From: Fictibacillus arsenicus
GTDB taxonomy: Bacteria > Bacillota > Bacilli > Bacillales > Fictibacillaceae
NCBI RefSeq assembly: GCF_001999465.1
Contig: NZ_MQMF01000002.1
Coordinates: 62,001-126,000, forward strand
Length of the DNA: 64,000 nt
Reading direction: 5' to 3'
The translations under genes and the position numbers were made by a program. The stretch's first letter is position 1. Each line of letters opens with the position of its first letter. The notes under the pieces were generated by a model that was given only the letters and a program-made list of their open reading frames with translations, had not been told where the DNA came from and did no database searches. Positions 18,693-28,790 of the stretch are shown here, piece by piece.

Positions 18693-19668
18693 CCTCTTCT
18701 GTTCCAGCGAATAATCCGTACACAAACTGTTCCGGATCGAATTCCTGAAGGTCATCAATTTTTTCTCCAAGTCCAACAAATTTTACTGGGATATCCAATT
18801 CGTGGCGGATCGCTAGTACGATTCCACCTTTTGCTGTTCCATCAAGTTTTGTTAAAACAAGTCCCGTAACATCTGTTGATTGACCGAATGTTTTAGCTTG
18901 GTTCATCGCGTTCTGTCCGGTCGTCGCATCTACAACTAGCAGCACTTCGTGTGGCGCACCTGGTATTTCGCGTTCGATCACTCGTTTTACTTTTGAAAGT
19001 TCGTTCATTAAGTTTACTTTATTTTGGAGACGCCCGGCTGTATCACATAAAAGCACATCCGCTTTTCTTGATTTTGCTGCCTGGATGCTGTCATAGATTA
19101 CCGCGGCTGGATCGGCACCTTCATGATGTTTGATAACATCTACACCCGCACGCTCTCCCCATACTTCCAGCTGGTCGATCGCACCTGCACGGAACGTATC
19201 TCCAGCAGCCAGAATAACTTTCTTGCCGTCATTTTTGAGTTGGTGGGCCAGTTTCCCGATCGTAGTTGTCTTCCCCACTCCGTTAACACCAACGAACAAT
19301 ATGACTGTCATTCCATCTGCTTGTAAATTTAGCTTGTTGTCACCATCATCTTTTTGAAGCATCTCAGCAAGTTTTTCTGTGATTGCTGAACGAAGCTCTT
19401 GAGGATCCTTAATGTTTCTTGTGCGGGCTACATCTTTAAGTTCATCAATGATATTAAGAACTGTATGCACTCCCACATCTGCACCGATTAAGATCTCTTC
19501 AAGTTCTTCAAAAAACTCTTCATCTACTTTACGATACCTTTTTAAAAGGTCATTTACTTTAAATGAAAAAGAACTCCTTGTTTTTTCTAATCCATCCTTA
19601 AATTTTTCAGAAGAGGATTCTGTTGGCTGATTCGAAAATTTTTCTTTTAGCTTCTTTAAAAAACTCAC
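18679..19668 (-). CDS. ftsY: signal recognition particle receptor FtsY
   Basis: Membrane-associated SRP receptor GTPase, partner of Ffh. It has 329 residues from a GTG start (19668) with GGAGG upstream. The N-terminal acidic region is short, as in Bacillus. The NG domain shows LFVGVNGVGKTTTIGKLA (about 130-147), DTAGRLQNK and TKLDGTAKGGIVL. It begins 12 nt after the smc stop, giving the order rnc-smc-ftsY; here the rnc-smc junction is split by yfkK. Confidence 0.97.
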   Translation of the reverse strand: MSFLKKLKEKFSNQPTESSSEKFKDGLEKTRSSFSFKVNDLLKRYRKVDEEFFEELEEILIGADVGVHTVLNIIDELKDVARTRNIKDPQELRSAITEKLAEMLQKDDGDNKLNLQADGMTVILFVGVNGVGKTTTIGKLAHQLKNDGKKVILAAGDTFRAGAIDQLEVWGERAGVDVIKHHEGADPAAVIYDSIQAAKSRKADVLLCDTAGRLQNKVNLMNELSKVKRVIEREIPGAPHEVLLVVDATTGQNAMNQAKTFGQSTDVTGLVLTKLDGTAKGGIVLAIRHELDIPVKFVGLGEKIDDLQEFDPEQFVYGLFAGTEEEEAE

Positions 19669-19680
19669 TTTATTTCCTCC

Positions 19681-22600
19681 CTACGATGTTACCAGTTCTT
19701 TTGTTTCTTCTAAGCGTACTGAAACAAGTTTTGAAACGCCAGATTCTTGCATGGTCACCCCATACAATACGTCGGCTTCTTCCATTGTACCCTTTCGATG
19801 GGTTACAACGATAAACTGTGTTTCTTTACTGAATGCCCTCAAGTATTTTGCAAAACGGTTCACGTTTGCATCATCCAATGCTGCTTCGACTTCATCCAAA
19901 ATACAAAACGGAACAGGACGCACCTTAAGGATGGCAAACAATAATGCTATTGCAGTTAAAGCACGCTCTCCTCCAGATAACAGCCCTAATTGCTGAAGCT
20001 TTTTACCAGGAGGCTGCGCCATGATATCAACACCTGTTGCAAGCATGTCGTCTGGCTGTGTCAAAACAAGGTCTGCGCGGCCGCCGCCGAATAACTCTTT
20101 AAAAATGACCCCAAAATGCGATCGGATGGCTGTAAAGGTCTCCTCAAAACGATTCTTCATTTCTTCATCCATCTCTGAGATTACACCATACAGTGTATTT
20201 TTAGCTTCCGTCAGGTCATCCCTTTGTTCTGTAAGGAAATTAAAACGCTGACTGACTCTGTCATATTCCTCAATGGCACCAATGTTTACAACACCAAGCT
20301 CTTCAATTGCCATTTTGATCAGCTTTACTTTTCGTTTAGCATCTTCTAATGGCATCTCAAGTTTGTGTTTTTGTTTAGCACCTTCATATGACAGCTCATA
20401 TTCTTCACGAAGATGGGTCAGGCGGGTTTCAAGCTCCACATCAAGTCTGTTTATGCTTACTTCTTCTGTTCTTAATCCATCACTTAACTGTTTGTATTGG
20501 CGTTTCGCTTCTTTAAGCTCAACTTCCATTGCTTCGATAGAACGGAATGACTCTGTTCTTTCTTGTCTGCGTTCAGCTATCAGTTGTAATGCAGTATTTT
20601 TTTCGTGTCTCTTTTGCTTAATCTGTTCATCGAGAGAATCCTCGCCAGACGAGCTTGAGTTCATCTCTTCTTCAAGGAGCCAGTAATCTTCCTCTGTTTC
20701 CTTGCTTTTAGCACGGACACCTGCAAACTCTTCTTCGAACCGCAGACTTTTTTCTTTTTGATTTGACACTTGCTGCTCAAGTTCGGCAGCTTTAATTTTT
20801 AATTGTGTCAAAGTTTCTCTGAGCTCTTCTTTAGAAGATTGATGCATCTTCTTCTTTTCTGTCAAATCAGCGATTGTTTTCTCTAGTTCAATACCAGATT
20901 TCACTGCTTTATCAAGCCTCTTCTTAAGATCCATTAATCTTGTGTCAGCGGCCGATCGCTCAGACTCAAACGTATGTTTTTCACGATCATACAATTGCAG
21001 CCTGTCGTTCAAACTTTTTTCTTGGATCTCAAGCTCACGGAGATTACTTTTGAGTTCTTGTTCAAGTTCCTTTAACTGCTCACCTTCAGCTTGAAGACTG
21101 TCTAAAGCTTCTTTGTTTTTTGTAACTTTTGCTTTTAGATTAGTAACTTTTTCTTCTAAGCTAAGAGTTTGTTTCTCCATTGCAGCTAATTTTTCAGTCA
21201 GGACTTCAACTTCTCTTTGTCTGCTTAAAAGAGATGAACTCTTCTGTTTAAGGCTCCCCCCCGACATTGACCCGCCTGGGCTGACAATATCCCCCTCGAG
21301 GGTAACGATTCGATAGCGATAGTTCACTTGCTTTGCAATCGCGTTTGCTCCAGCCAGATCCCTTGAAATAATAATATTACCTAATAAGTTGCCAACGATG
21401 TTCTTATACTTTTGATCAAATTGAACGAGGTCAGCTGCGACTCCAACAAAAGAATCAACTGAGCGTGCATTATGAACATCCGCACTTGAAACATTGCGGC
21501 TTTTAATGACGTTCAACGGTAAAAATGTTGCTCTTCCAGCTCTTGTTTGTTTTAAGAATTGGATGGCTTTCATTGCGTTCTGTTCATGATCGACAACAAC
21601 ATGCTGCATGGAAGCACCTAAGGCTGTCTCAATAGCAGTTTCAACCTCAGGCGGAACTGAAAGAAGTTCGGCCACGGCACCCTCAATTCCAGCTAACCGC
21701 GTCTCCTTTGACTTTAGTACTTCTTTTACTCCTTGCATAAAGCCGGCATATTCATCTTGCATCGATTCCAGCATTTCTTTCTTCGATTTAAATTGCTGAA
21801 TATACTGATAAGCTTGATACAATTTCTCCTGATTTGAACGGCTTTCTTGTTCTTCTAAAGATACAGCAGATTTTAAGTCCTGGTACTCTTCCTGTTTCTT
21901 CTTCAGTTGAGTTTCAGCTTCTTTATAGCTCTTTTCTGCCAGTTCTTTTTTATTCTTTAATTCTTCCCTTTGCTGAAGAAATCTATTGTTCTCTTCATCC
22001 AGCCTGCTGCTTTTGAAGTTTTGCTGTTTAGACTGATCTTCAATATAACGCATTTCATTTTTGATAGTCGTTTGTTCATTTAGGCGTTCAAAATAATCAC
22101 TTTTTAGTTTTTCAAGCTCTGCTTCCACATCCATTTCAAGGACACTCAAACGGCTTTCTTCCTCAGCAACTTGTTTTCGAACCGTTTTTAATTGCTTTTC
22201 TTTATCTGCTAAAATACTCTTCTCCGAGAGCAATTGTGTTTCTAGTTGCTCTTTTTTTACTTTCAGCTGCTGAATCTGCTCTAAAAGTGAAGTTTTATTT
22301 TGATCATAGTTTTTCTTTCTCTCTTTTAAAACTTCTTTTTTCCCTTCAAGTTTTTCCAGCGTTTCACTTGCTGAGAGGAGAGCACCTTGAAGTTCATCAA
22401 TAGATTCATCCATTGCCTGCATATCAAGTCGGGCTCTTTCAATCGCAGATTCACCCTGCTTAACTTTAATAGAAAGTGCAGAGTCTTGTTTCTGTAATTC
22501 TGCCACCCAAGTTTTTTGTTTTTCCCAGCGTTCATGAAGGTCTTCTATCTCCTGAACGAGAACAGCAGTCTCAACGATTTCTAATTCCTGTTTCTTTTCT

Positions 22601-23247
22601 AGATAATCTTTTGCAATTGATGCTTGTATTTTTAGAGGTTCAACCTGCCCTTCAAGTTCATGAAGGATGTCTTCAACTCTGTTTAAGTTTTCCTGAGTTT
22701 CAAATAGTTTTTGTTCAGCCTTTTGTTTTCTTGTTTTATATTTCAAAACTCCTGCTGCTTCTTCAAAAATCTTTCTTCTCTCATCAGATTTACTGCTTAA
22801 GATTTCTTCTACTCGGCCTTGTCCAATAATAGAAAAAGCTTCTCTTCCAAGTCCAGAGTCCATGAACAATTCAACAATGTCCTTTAAGCGGCATTGCTGC
22901 TTATTGATTAAGTATTCACTATCACCTGAGCGAAAAACTCTTCTTGTAATAGAAATCTCATTATAATCAAGAGGAAGATGCTGGTCTTCGTTATCTAAAG
23001 TGAGCGTTACTTCAGCAACATTCAGCGCTTTGCGGTTATCACTGCCGGCAAAAATGATGTCCTCCATTTTAGAGCCACGAAGCGACTTGGCAGACTGTTC
23101 GCCAAGCACCCATCTTACCGCATCTGATATATTGCTTTTTCCGCTTCCGTTAGGGCCAACAACAGCAGTTACGCCCTGAACAAATTCTACTTGGATCCGC
23201 TCTGCAAATGATTTAAATCCTGCTACATCAATTCGTTTGAGGAACAT
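19681..23247 (-). CDS. smc: chromosome partition protein SMC
   Basis: Condensin ATPase that organises and segregates the chromosome with ScpA and ScpB. It has 1188 residues. The Walker A in the N-terminal head is VVGPNGSGKSNI (near 30-41). Long coiled coils (about 165-500 and 675-1020) flank a glycine-containing hinge (about 510-670, including GRATFLPLNVI and GGSMSGGS). The C-terminal head has the signature LLSGGERALTAIALLFA and Walker B FCILDEVEAALDD. Upstream, the rnc partner is separated by repeat copy B and yfkK, so smc needs its own promoter or leader. Confidence 0.98.
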   Translation of the reverse strand: MFLKRIDVAGFKSFAERIQVEFVQGVTAVVGPNGSGKSNISDAVRWVLGEQSAKSLRGSKMEDIIFAGSDNRKALNVAEVTLTLDNEDQHLPLDYNEISITRRVFRSGDSEYLINKQQCRLKDIVELFMDSGLGREAFSIIGQGRVEEILSSKSDERRKIFEEAAGVLKYKTRKQKAEQKLFETQENLNRVEDILHELEGQVEPLKIQASIAKDYLEKKQELEIVETAVLVQEIEDLHERWEKQKTWVAELQKQDSALSIKVKQGESAIERARLDMQAMDESIDELQGALLSASETLEKLEGKKEVLKERKKNYDQNKTSLLEQIQQLKVKKEQLETQLLSEKSILADKEKQLKTVRKQVAEEESRLSVLEMDVEAELEKLKSDYFERLNEQTTIKNEMRYIEDQSKQQNFKSSRLDEENNRFLQQREELKNKKELAEKSYKEAETQLKKKQEEYQDLKSAVSLEEQESRSNQEKLYQAYQYIQQFKSKKEMLESMQDEYAGFMQGVKEVLKSKETRLAGIEGAVAELLSVPPEVETAIETALGASMQHVVVDHEQNAMKAIQFLKQTRAGRATFLPLNVIKSRNVSSADVHNARSVDSFVGVAADLVQFDQKYKNIVGNLLGNIIISRDLAGANAIAKQVNYRYRIVTLEGDIVSPGGSMSGGSLKQKSSSLLSRQREVEVLTEKLAAMEKQTLSLEEKVTNLKAKVTKNKEALDSLQAEGEQLKELEQELKSNLRELEIQEKSLNDRLQLYDREKHTFESERSAADTRLMDLKKRLDKAVKSGIELEKTIADLTEKKKMHQSSKEELRETLTQLKIKAAELEQQVSNQKEKSLRFEEEFAGVRAKSKETEEDYWLLEEEMNSSSSGEDSLDEQIKQKRHEKNTALQLIAERRQERTESFRSIEAMEVELKEAKRQYKQLSDGLRTEEVSINRLDVELETRLTHLREEYELSYEGAKQKHKLEMPLEDAKRKVKLIKMAIEELGVVNIGAIEEYDRVSQRFNFLTEQRDDLTEAKNTLYGVISEMDEEMKNRFEETFTAIRSHFGVIFKELFGGGRADLVLTQPDDMLATGVDIMAQPPGKKLQQLGLLSGGERALTAIALLFAILKVRPVPFCILDEVEAALDDANVNRFAKYLRAFSKETQFIVVTHRKGTMEEADVLYGVTMQESGVSKLVSVRLEETKELVTS

Positions 23248-23315
23248 CTTTAAATCCCCCTTTTTTCATGCTTTATATAAGCGTTCGTGTTCAAACGGTT
23301 ATTTCAGTATTTTTA

Positions 23316-23545
23316 TAGAAGTGGTTGATTTCCGCTTCAGGTGCTCGCTTTCCACGGGGCGCGCAGTGAGCCCATTCGTCGCTTTATGACATTGAATGAT
23401 CTCACCTGTCTGTTTCATGGAAGTATTATTGCTCCTGCGTCTATGAGTAATGCTATCGATGTGAGCTTCCTCGTCGCATGCCTAACGAGAAGCTTTTCAG
23501 GTGGTAGGCACGCACCTTCCGCTCCAATCAACTTATCGTCGAAGG
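23316..23545 (+). repeat. dispersed palindromic repeat, copy B (long form)
   Basis: The core 23321-23534 runs from GTGGTTGATTTCCGCTTCAGG to CGCTCCAATCAACTT. It holds both the segment ACGGGGCGCGCAGTGAGCCC (as in C and E) and the internal module shared with A (GCTCCTGCGTCT, CCTCGTCGCATGCCT, TTTTCAGGTGG). It looks like the most complete copy, but it lacks the outer TTGTTGCT ends. It fills the divergent 470-nt gap between smc and yfkK. The rest of that gap shows only AT-rich sequence and a weak extended -10 (TGCTAAAAT, to 23645) for yfkK. Confidence 0.85.
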
Positions 23546-23717
23546 AACTTCAAATTCTTAAATTATGTAAAAAAAATTCTTTAACTGTTTTATTTTATCA
23601 TAGATTTACTCTCTCATAGTCACAAAGATTACAGTATGCTAAAATAGAGAAAGTTATTTGAACGGTCTCAGACACAAATATTAGTTTTCACTAAATACAT
23701 GCTAAAGGAGCTTCACT

Positions 23718-23942
23718 ATGGACTTAACGAATGAAAATCATGAAAATCTAGCTTTTATGATTGAAAGCTTAAAAAAGAAACTGCAGCTGGTTAACGGCGG
23801 TTTAATCCAGCCTGAAGATTACGAACTGAACAAATACGACGATATTAAAGAACTATATGACATGGTAATGAAAATGCCTTCATTCAGCATCAGAGATATG
23901 GAAGGCATCGTCGAAGAACTTGCTTCTCTTAAAAAGAAATAA
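23718..23942 (+). CDS. yfkK: UPF0435 (DUF1128) family protein, YfkK-like
   Basis: A 74-residue acidic, helical protein starting MDLTNENHENLAFMIESLKK, with AAAGGAG upstream. The block VNGGLIQPEDYELNKYDDI and the ending SIRDMEGIVEELASLKKK are characteristic of this uncharacterised Bacillales family. No function is known. It is one of only three plus-strand genes here and lies between rnc and smc, which are adjacent in B. subtilis. Either the gene moved in or a rearrangement occurred. It shares a bidirectional terminator with rnc. Confidence 0.9.
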   Translation: MDLTNENHENLAFMIESLKKKLQLVNGGLIQPEDYELNKYDDIKELYDMVMKMPSFSIRDMEGIVEELASLKKK

Positions 23943-23945
23943 CAG

Positions 23946-23985
23946 AAACCCCCTTGCCTGGCAATCGCCATTTAAAGGGGGTTTT
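23946..23985 (+). terminator. bidirectional terminator between yfkK and rnc
   Basis: AAACCCCCTT and AAGGGGGTTT arms (23946-23955 and 23975-23984) surround a 19-nt loop, with TTTTC after it on the plus strand. The A-rich flank also gives T residues on the minus strand. The genes converge here. Confidence 0.8.
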
Positions 23986-23987
23986 CA

Positions 23988-24779
23988 TTATTCATTGGCA
24001 TTTTTAGTAACTTTTTCAATCGCTTCTTGTGCGGCGTGCTGTTCGGCTTCTTTTTTAGACCTTCCATATCCGATTCCAAAAGCAGCATCATTTAATCTGA
24101 CCTCAGAAACAAATTCCCTGTTATGCGCAGGTCCTTTTTCCTGTACGATTTTATAATCGATATGACCTAACCCTTCACGCTGAACAAATTCTTGCAGCTG
24201 GCTCTTAAAATCCATCACATGAGAAAAAGCACCTTCGTTAATCCGTGGTACAACGTACTGATTTAAAAACTCTTTTACCTTGTCGAGTCCTTGATCAAGA
24301 TACAGCGCTCCTATAAATGCCTCGAAGACATCCGCTAAAAGGGCAGGCCGTGAGCGTCCACCAGTGTTTTCTTCTCCTTTTCCCAATAGTACAAAGTCAC
24401 CAAAGTGCAGGTCGTTAGCAAACAGCACCAATGATGGTTCACAAACGATAGCCGCTCTAAGTTTTGTGAGCTCACCTTCACTCATGCTTGTAAACTTGCT
24501 GTACAAATATTGAGAAATTGTCAGTTCTAGAACAGCATCGCCTAGAAATTCCAGTCTTTCATTATCCTCGAACGTTCTTCCTCGATGCTCATTCACATAT
24601 GATGAATGCGTAAAAGCTTGTGCTAATAGTTTTACATTTTCAAATTGAATGTTTAAACGGTCCTGAAGAGGGGCTACTTTCTGAATGCGCAATTTGTCAT
24701 CCATGCCCTTTTTGGAAGCCGATTTAAACCGGTTTTTAACTGTTTTCTTTTGAGTTGATTGATGTTTTGAACCTTTCAT
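23988..24779 (-). CDS. rnc: ribonuclease III
   Basis: Double-strand RNA endonuclease for rRNA and small-RNA processing. The start chosen is ATG 24779 (263 residues), because TTGGAGG lies 6 nt before it; an upstream in-frame ATG (24851) lacks a site. A basic N-terminal tail leads to the catalytic domain, with [17 protein letters not shown] as the signature (glutamates and aspartate bind metal) and [18 protein letters not shown]. The dsRNA-binding domain follows ([30 protein letters not shown]). Its partners in B. subtilis are acpP upstream and smc downstream. Confidence 0.96.
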   Translation of the reverse strand: MKGSKHQSTQKKTVKNRFKSASKKGMDDKLRIQKVAPLQDRLNIQFENVKLLAQAFTHSSYVNEHRGRTFEDNERLEFLGDAVLELTISQYLYSKFTSMSEGELTKLRAAIVCEPSLVLFANDLHFGDFVLLGKGEENTGGRSRPALLADVFEAFIGALYLDQGLDKVKEFLNQYVVPRINEGAFSHVMDFKSQLQEFVQREGLGHIDYKIVQEKGPAHNREFVSEVRLNDAAFGIGYGRSKKEAEQHAAQEAIEKVTKNANE

Positions 24780-24836
24780 AAACTTCCTCCAAAAATCTCG
24801 TAAAAGGGCTATTTGCTGTTTTCTCCCCAGAAAGGG

Positions 24837-24866
24837 AAGAAAGCCCCGCATTTATAAACGGGACTT
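24837..24866 (-). terminator. hairpin after acpP
   Basis: AAGTCCCG and CGGGGCTT arms (24866-24859 and 24848-24841) with one T-G pair and a 10-nt loop. TTCTTCCC follows on the minus strand, a weak tail. It probably attenuates transcription between acpP and rnc. Confidence 0.6.
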
Positions 24867-24879
24867 TATCCGTAAAACC

Positions 24880-25113
24880 TTATTGTTTGCTGTTTATGTA
24901 ATCTACAACGTCACCAACAGTTGCAATTTTCTCAGCATCTTCATCAGAAATTTCTAATTCGAACTCGTCCTCAAGTTCCATAACAAGTTCCACTACATCA
25001 AGAGAGTCTGCACCTAGATCCTCTTTAAAGGAAGCTTCAGGCTTAACCTCAGACGCGTCAACACCTAGACGGTCAACAACAATCTTTGAAACTCTTTCTA
25101 AAACGTCTGCCAT
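24880..25113 (-). CDS. acpP: acyl carrier protein
   Basis: Carries growing acyl chains on a phosphopantetheine arm. It has 77 residues from ATG 25113 with AGGAGGTGAC upstream; an in-frame start four codons earlier lies within that site's spacing. The attachment serine is S37 in [12 protein letters not shown]. The protein is strongly acidic ([18 protein letters not shown]), as expected. In B. subtilis (acpA) it directly follows fabG. Here a dispersed repeat (copy C) fills the 335-nt gap between them. Confidence 0.98.
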   Translation of the reverse strand: MADVLERVSKIVVDRLGVDASEVKPEASFKEDLGADSLDVVELVMELEDEFELEISDEDAEKIATVGDVVDYINSKQ

Positions 25114-25199
25114 TTTGTGTGTCACCTCCTTTCAATAGTATATGCTTTTTCCTCTAAAAAAACTAGAGGGATTCGTTCTAAAAATAAGGGTGTTTTGGG

Positions 25200-25395
25200 T
25201 AGACTTTGTTGCCCTTGAAAGTGGTTGATTTCCGTTCCAGGTGCTCGCTTTCCGGGAGGCGTGCGGTGAGCCCACTCGTCGCCTTGCGACATTGCTTGGT
25301 CTCACCTGTCCCGCTGATCCCCCAGGAGTCTCACACCTTGCACTCCAATCAACTTTTCAATGAAGAGAAAAAAGTCAAGACAAAGCAATAATTTT
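25200..25395 (+). repeat. dispersed palindromic repeat, copy C (short form)
   Basis: The core 25219-25358 runs from GTGGTTGATTTCCGTTCCAGG to CACTCCAATCAACTT. It is preceded by AGACTTTGTTGCCCTTGAAA and followed by GACAAAGCAATAATTTTT, which are diverged outer ends. It lacks the internal module of copies A and B. The remainder of the fabG-acpP gap holds a small hairpin (CCTCT and AGAGG, near 25151-25170) and nothing else recognisable. Confidence 0.85.
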
Positions 25396-25448
25396 TCAGA
25401 GACTATCCTTTTGTAAAAGCCTCTTAATTATCAAGTTAACCAGCAGGA

Positions 25449-26189
25449 TTACATCACCATTCCGCCGTCAACGTGAAGTGTCTGGCCTGTAATGTATGAA
25501 CTAGAATCACTTGCTAGAAACGCTGCAGCGGCTGCGATATCATCAGGCTGACCGAAGCGAGCAAGCGGAATATTTCTTAGCATATCTTCTTTAATACCTT
25601 CTTCAAGCTTGCCTGTCATATCTGTTTCAATGAAACCAGGAGCAATTGCGTTAACCGTAATTCCTCTTGAAGAGAGCTCCTTCGCTGTTGTTTTTGTAAG
25701 CCCGATAACACCTGCTTTAGCTGCTACATAGTTTGCCTGCCCTGCGTTTCCTGAAACACCGACGATTGAAGCAATATTTATAATACGGCCGTTTCTTTGT
25801 TTCATCATCTGTCTTGTAACAGCTTTTGTTGTTAAGAATACACCTTTTAAATTTGTGTTTATGACTGCGTCCCAGTCCTCTTCCTTCATTCGCATTAAAA
25901 GGTTATCTCTCGTAATTCCCGCGTTGTTCACAAGTACATCAAGGCTTCCAAATTCACCTAAGACAGACTTAACCATGTTCGTTACGTCTTCTGAACTTGA
26001 AATATCAGCCTTAATCGCAAAGGCAGTTCCGCCGTTTGCTTTAATTTCTTCAACTACCTCATTGGCTTTTGCTTCGCTTCCAGAATAGTTGACCGCTACT
26101 TTCGCGCCATTTTTTGCAAAATAAAGGGCAATTGCACGTCCAATACCTCGTGAAGCACCTGTTATTAACACAGATTTATCTTTAAGCAT
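25449..26189 (-). CDS. fabG: 3-oxoacyl-[acyl-carrier-protein] reductase
   Basis: NADPH-dependent reductase for the first reduction in fatty-acid elongation. It has 246 residues from ATG 26189 (AAAGGAGA 8 nt upstream), overlapping the fabD stop by 8 nt. It is a short-chain dehydrogenase with the cofactor loop [12 protein letters not shown], the NNAG motif ([11 protein letters not shown]), the catalytic serine in NIASIVG and the YxxxK motif YVAAKAG, and it ends in VDGGMVM. It is the last gene of the fapR-plsX-fabD-fabG unit before repeat copy C. Confidence 0.97.
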   Translation of the reverse strand: MLKDKSVLITGASRGIGRAIALYFAKNGAKVAVNYSGSEAKANEVVEEIKANGGTAFAIKADISSSEDVTNMVKSVLGEFGSLDVLVNNAGITRDNLLMRMKEEDWDAVINTNLKGVFLTTKAVTRQMMKQRNGRIINIASIVGVSGNAGQANYVAAKAGVIGLTKTTAKELSSRGITVNAIAPGFIETDMTGKLEEGIKEDMLRNIPLARFGQPDDIAAAAAFLASDSSSYITGQTLHVDGGMVM

Positions 26190-27132
26190 CAACAGATTCT
26201 CCTTTCAGTTTTTCCAAAGCTTGCATCATTGAATCCATATCTCCAATTGCGAATACGTTAGCTCGGCGATTTACCTTTTTTACAAGACCGCATAAAACTT
26301 TACCAGGTCCGATCTCAATGAATGTATCAACACCCGAATCCATTAATTCTCTAATCGTTTCCTCCCAGCGTACAGGAGAATATAGCTGTTCAATCAGCTT
26401 GGACTTAATTTCTTCTTTCGATGTAACAGGTTTCGCCGTAACGTTCGCGATTACAGGCGTTTTCGCGTCATGTATTGTAATCTTTGATAAAACTTCTGCA
26501 AATTTTTCCGCAGCGGGTTTCATTAATGCAGAGTGAAAGGGACCGCTGACTTGTAAAGGAATAACCTTTGCGCCTTCTTCTTTTGCTTTGCTGCCTGCTT
26601 CTTCAACACCTTTTACAGTACCAGAAATAACAATTTGACCAGGACAATTTAAATTAGCCACTTGTACACTGTCTCCAGACCCTGATATTTCTGCAGTAAT
26701 TGCCTCAAGACGTTCTTGATCGAAACCGATGACCGCTGCCATTGTTCCTACACCAGCAGGAACAGCTTCTTCCATTAGGAGCCCGCGGTGTCTAACAGCA
26801 TAAACTGCATCTTCAAACGAAATACTTTCAGCTGCAACAAGTGCTGAGTATTCCCCAAGACTATGACCTGCTGTGTAATCAGCAGAGATACCATGCTTTT
26901 TAAAAACTTCAAGTACAGCTGTTGAAACCGTCAGCAATGCTGGCTGAGTATTCTCTGTTTTCTTTAACAGATCTTCAGGACCTTCAAAAATGATAGTTGA
27001 AAGATCGTATTTCAAAACTTCGTCTGCTTTATTAAAAATATCATTTGCAAGCGTTTCTTGATCTGCTAATTGTTTTCCCATCCCCGCGAATTGAGAACCT
27101 TGTCCAGGAAAAAGAAAGGCGATTTTACCCAT
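26182..27132 (-). CDS. fabD: malonyl CoA-acyl carrier protein transacylase
   Basis: Transfers malonyl from CoA to ACP. It has 316 residues. The N-terminus is [16 protein letters not shown]. The nucleophile serine lies in the elbow [13 protein letters not shown] (near residue 89). The partner histidine is in [13 protein letters not shown], followed by PVIANVTA and [15 protein letters not shown]. It lies 3 nt after plsX and overlaps fabG, indicating one transcript. Confidence 0.97.
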   Translation of the reverse strand: MGKIAFLFPGQGSQFAGMGKQLADQETLANDIFNKADEVLKYDLSTIIFEGPEDLLKKTENTQPALLTVSTAVLEVFKKHGISADYTAGHSLGEYSALVAAESISFEDAVYAVRHRGLLMEEAVPAGVGTMAAVIGFDQERLEAITAEISGSGDSVQVANLNCPGQIVISGTVKGVEEAGSKAKEEGAKVIPLQVSGPFHSALMKPAAEKFAEVLSKITIHDAKTPVIANVTAKPVTSKEEIKSKLIEQLYSPVRWEETIRELMDSGVDTFIEIGPGKVLCGLVKKVNRRANVFAIGDMDSMMQALEKLKGESVDA

Positions 27133-27135
27133 AAG

Positions 27136-28134
27136 TTATTCCTCCTTTTGGCTGTCAGGCTGAATATGGCTCAATATAGTGTTAACAACACTTTTTTCTA
27201 CCATATCTTTAGTTTGTCTGATTGCGTTTAACATTGCATTTGCATTGGATGAACCGTGTGCTTTAATAACTGGTGCGGCTAATCCGAACAATCCTGCTCC
27301 GCCATATTCTGTATAATCAAGTTTATCTTTAATTCCTTTAAGCTTCGGTTTTAATACACCTGCTGCAATTTTGCTGGTAAAGCTTGATGTAAGAGTTTCT
27401 TTTATCATTGAGAATATGCTCATCGCAGTACCTTCAATAGACTTTAAGACAAGATTGCCCGCAAAACCATCACATACGACAACGTCTGCTGCGCCCATTA
27501 AAAGATCTCTAGATTCAACGTTACCCACAAAATTAATGTTTGCTTCCTGGAGCAAAGGAAAAGCAGCTTTAGTTAAAGCATTGCCTTTTTCACTTTCAGT
27601 ACCAACGTTAAGCAGTCCTACACGTGGGTTATCGATTCCTCTAACTTCCTTACAGTAGACTGATCCCATCAGTGCATATTGCAATAGATGCTCTGGTTTT
27701 GCATCCATGTTTGCGCCTACGTCTAGGAATAAGAATCCTTTTCCATCGAGTGTAGGAAGCGTTGGAGCCAACGCTGGGCGTTCAATCCCTTTAATTCTTC
27801 CCACATAAAAAAGACCGCTTGCCATCAGTGCTCCCGTATTTCCCGCAGAAATATAAGCATCTGCATTGCCAGTCTTCACTTCATTTGCTGCCAATACCAT
27901 CGAAGCATCCTTTTTTCGGCGTACAGCACGAACTGGCTCCTCAGCTGTTTCAATCACTTCTGTTGTATGGATAATTTTAAAAGAATGATCGCTAGGTAAA
28001 TGTTCATTGATTTTATCTTGGTCACCAACCAAGGTAATCTTTAGCTCAGGATATTGTTCAACAGCCAGCAATGCACCTTTTACTATTTCCTTCGGTGCAT
28101 TGTCACCGCCCATTGCATCTATTGCGATAATCAT
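27136..28134 (-). CDS. plsX: phosphate acyltransferase PlsX
   Basis: Makes acyl-phosphate from acyl-ACP, the first committed step of phospholipid synthesis in Gram-positives. It has 332 residues. [20 protein letters not shown] opens the protein. [45 protein letters not shown], and [17 protein letters not shown] are conserved blocks. It starts 6 nt after the fapR stop. Confidence 0.97.
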   Translation of the reverse strand: MIIAIDAMGGDNAPKEIVKGALLAVEQYPELKITLVGDQDKINEHLPSDHSFKIIHTTEVIETAEEPVRAVRRKKDASMVLAANEVKTGNADAYISAGNTGALMASGLFYVGRIKGIERPALAPTLPTLDGKGFLFLDVGANMDAKPEHLLQYALMGSVYCKEVRGIDNPRVGLLNVGTESEKGNALTKAAFPLLQEANINFVGNVESRDLLMGAADVVVCDGFAGNLVLKSIEGTAMSIFSMIKETLTSSFTSKIAAGVLKPKLKGIKDKLDYTEYGGAGLFGLAAPVIKAHGSSNANAMLNAIRQTKDMVEKSVVNTILSHIQPDSQKEE

Positions 28135-28140
28135 GCTGAT

Positions 28141-28713
28141 TTAACTTCCTTCCTTTGAATCTTGTTTTGATCTATACATCGTAAACTCACCATTAAAAAC
28201 AAGCTCTTTTTCTACATAGCTATTAACTTCAACGGTTGTCCGTTCTGAGCCTTTTTCTGTAACTTTCGCTTTTGCTACTATCCTTTCGCCAACTTTTACA
28301 GTACGCGAAAAGCGAATGTTTGCCCTGGCAGTTAAAGCGAGTTCATCATTAATAATAGCAACTGCAAGCGAGTTCGCCTGGGCAAAGACATGGTGTCCTC
28401 TCGCTATTTTGTTGCGTGAAAATACATGTTCTTCTTTTATATCAAGAATTGAGATAGCTGACTCATCTAACTGAAGATCAATAATCTCACCGATTACTTC
28501 CTCAAGAGGCAATGCTTTAACATCATCCAGCTTCGTTTCGGCTACAGTTTTAATCCTCTCCCGAAGCTCTGGTATGGAAAGTTCCAGTCGGTCAAGACGT
28601 ATTGTCTGTACACTTACACTGAATTTGTCCGCAAGTTCCTCATCAGTAATAAAAGGGGTTTGTTTTATCGTTTCCTTTAGCAGCTCTTGCCGCTCCCGTT
28701 TTGTTTTTTTCAT
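28141..28713 (-). CDS. fapR: transcription factor FapR (lipid biosynthesis repressor)
   Basis: Global repressor of fatty-acid and phospholipid genes in Bacillus, released by malonyl-CoA. The start is ATG 28713 (190 residues, [14 protein letters not shown]) with GAAGGAA upstream, matching the known family length. The N-terminal helix-turn-helix is [24 protein letters not shown] hot-dog domain (about 60-185) binds malonyl-CoA, with [19 protein letters not shown]. It probably represses its own operon through the operator near 28836-28858. Confidence 0.97.
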   Translation of the reverse strand: MKKTKRERQELLKETIKQTPFITDEELADKFSVSVQTIRLDRLELSIPELRERIKTVAETKLDDVKALPLEEVIGEIIDLQLDESAISILDIKEEHVFSRNKIARGHHVFAQANSLAVAIINDELALTARANIRFSRTVKVGERIVAKAKVTEKGSERTTVEVNSYVEKELVFNGEFTMYRSKQDSKEGS

Positions 28714-28790
28714 AAATACTTTCCTTCTTCCGTTAAAAAGGTCCCATTTATGAGAAAGATATTCTCTCTGCAAATGAAGGGCGTTAGAAA

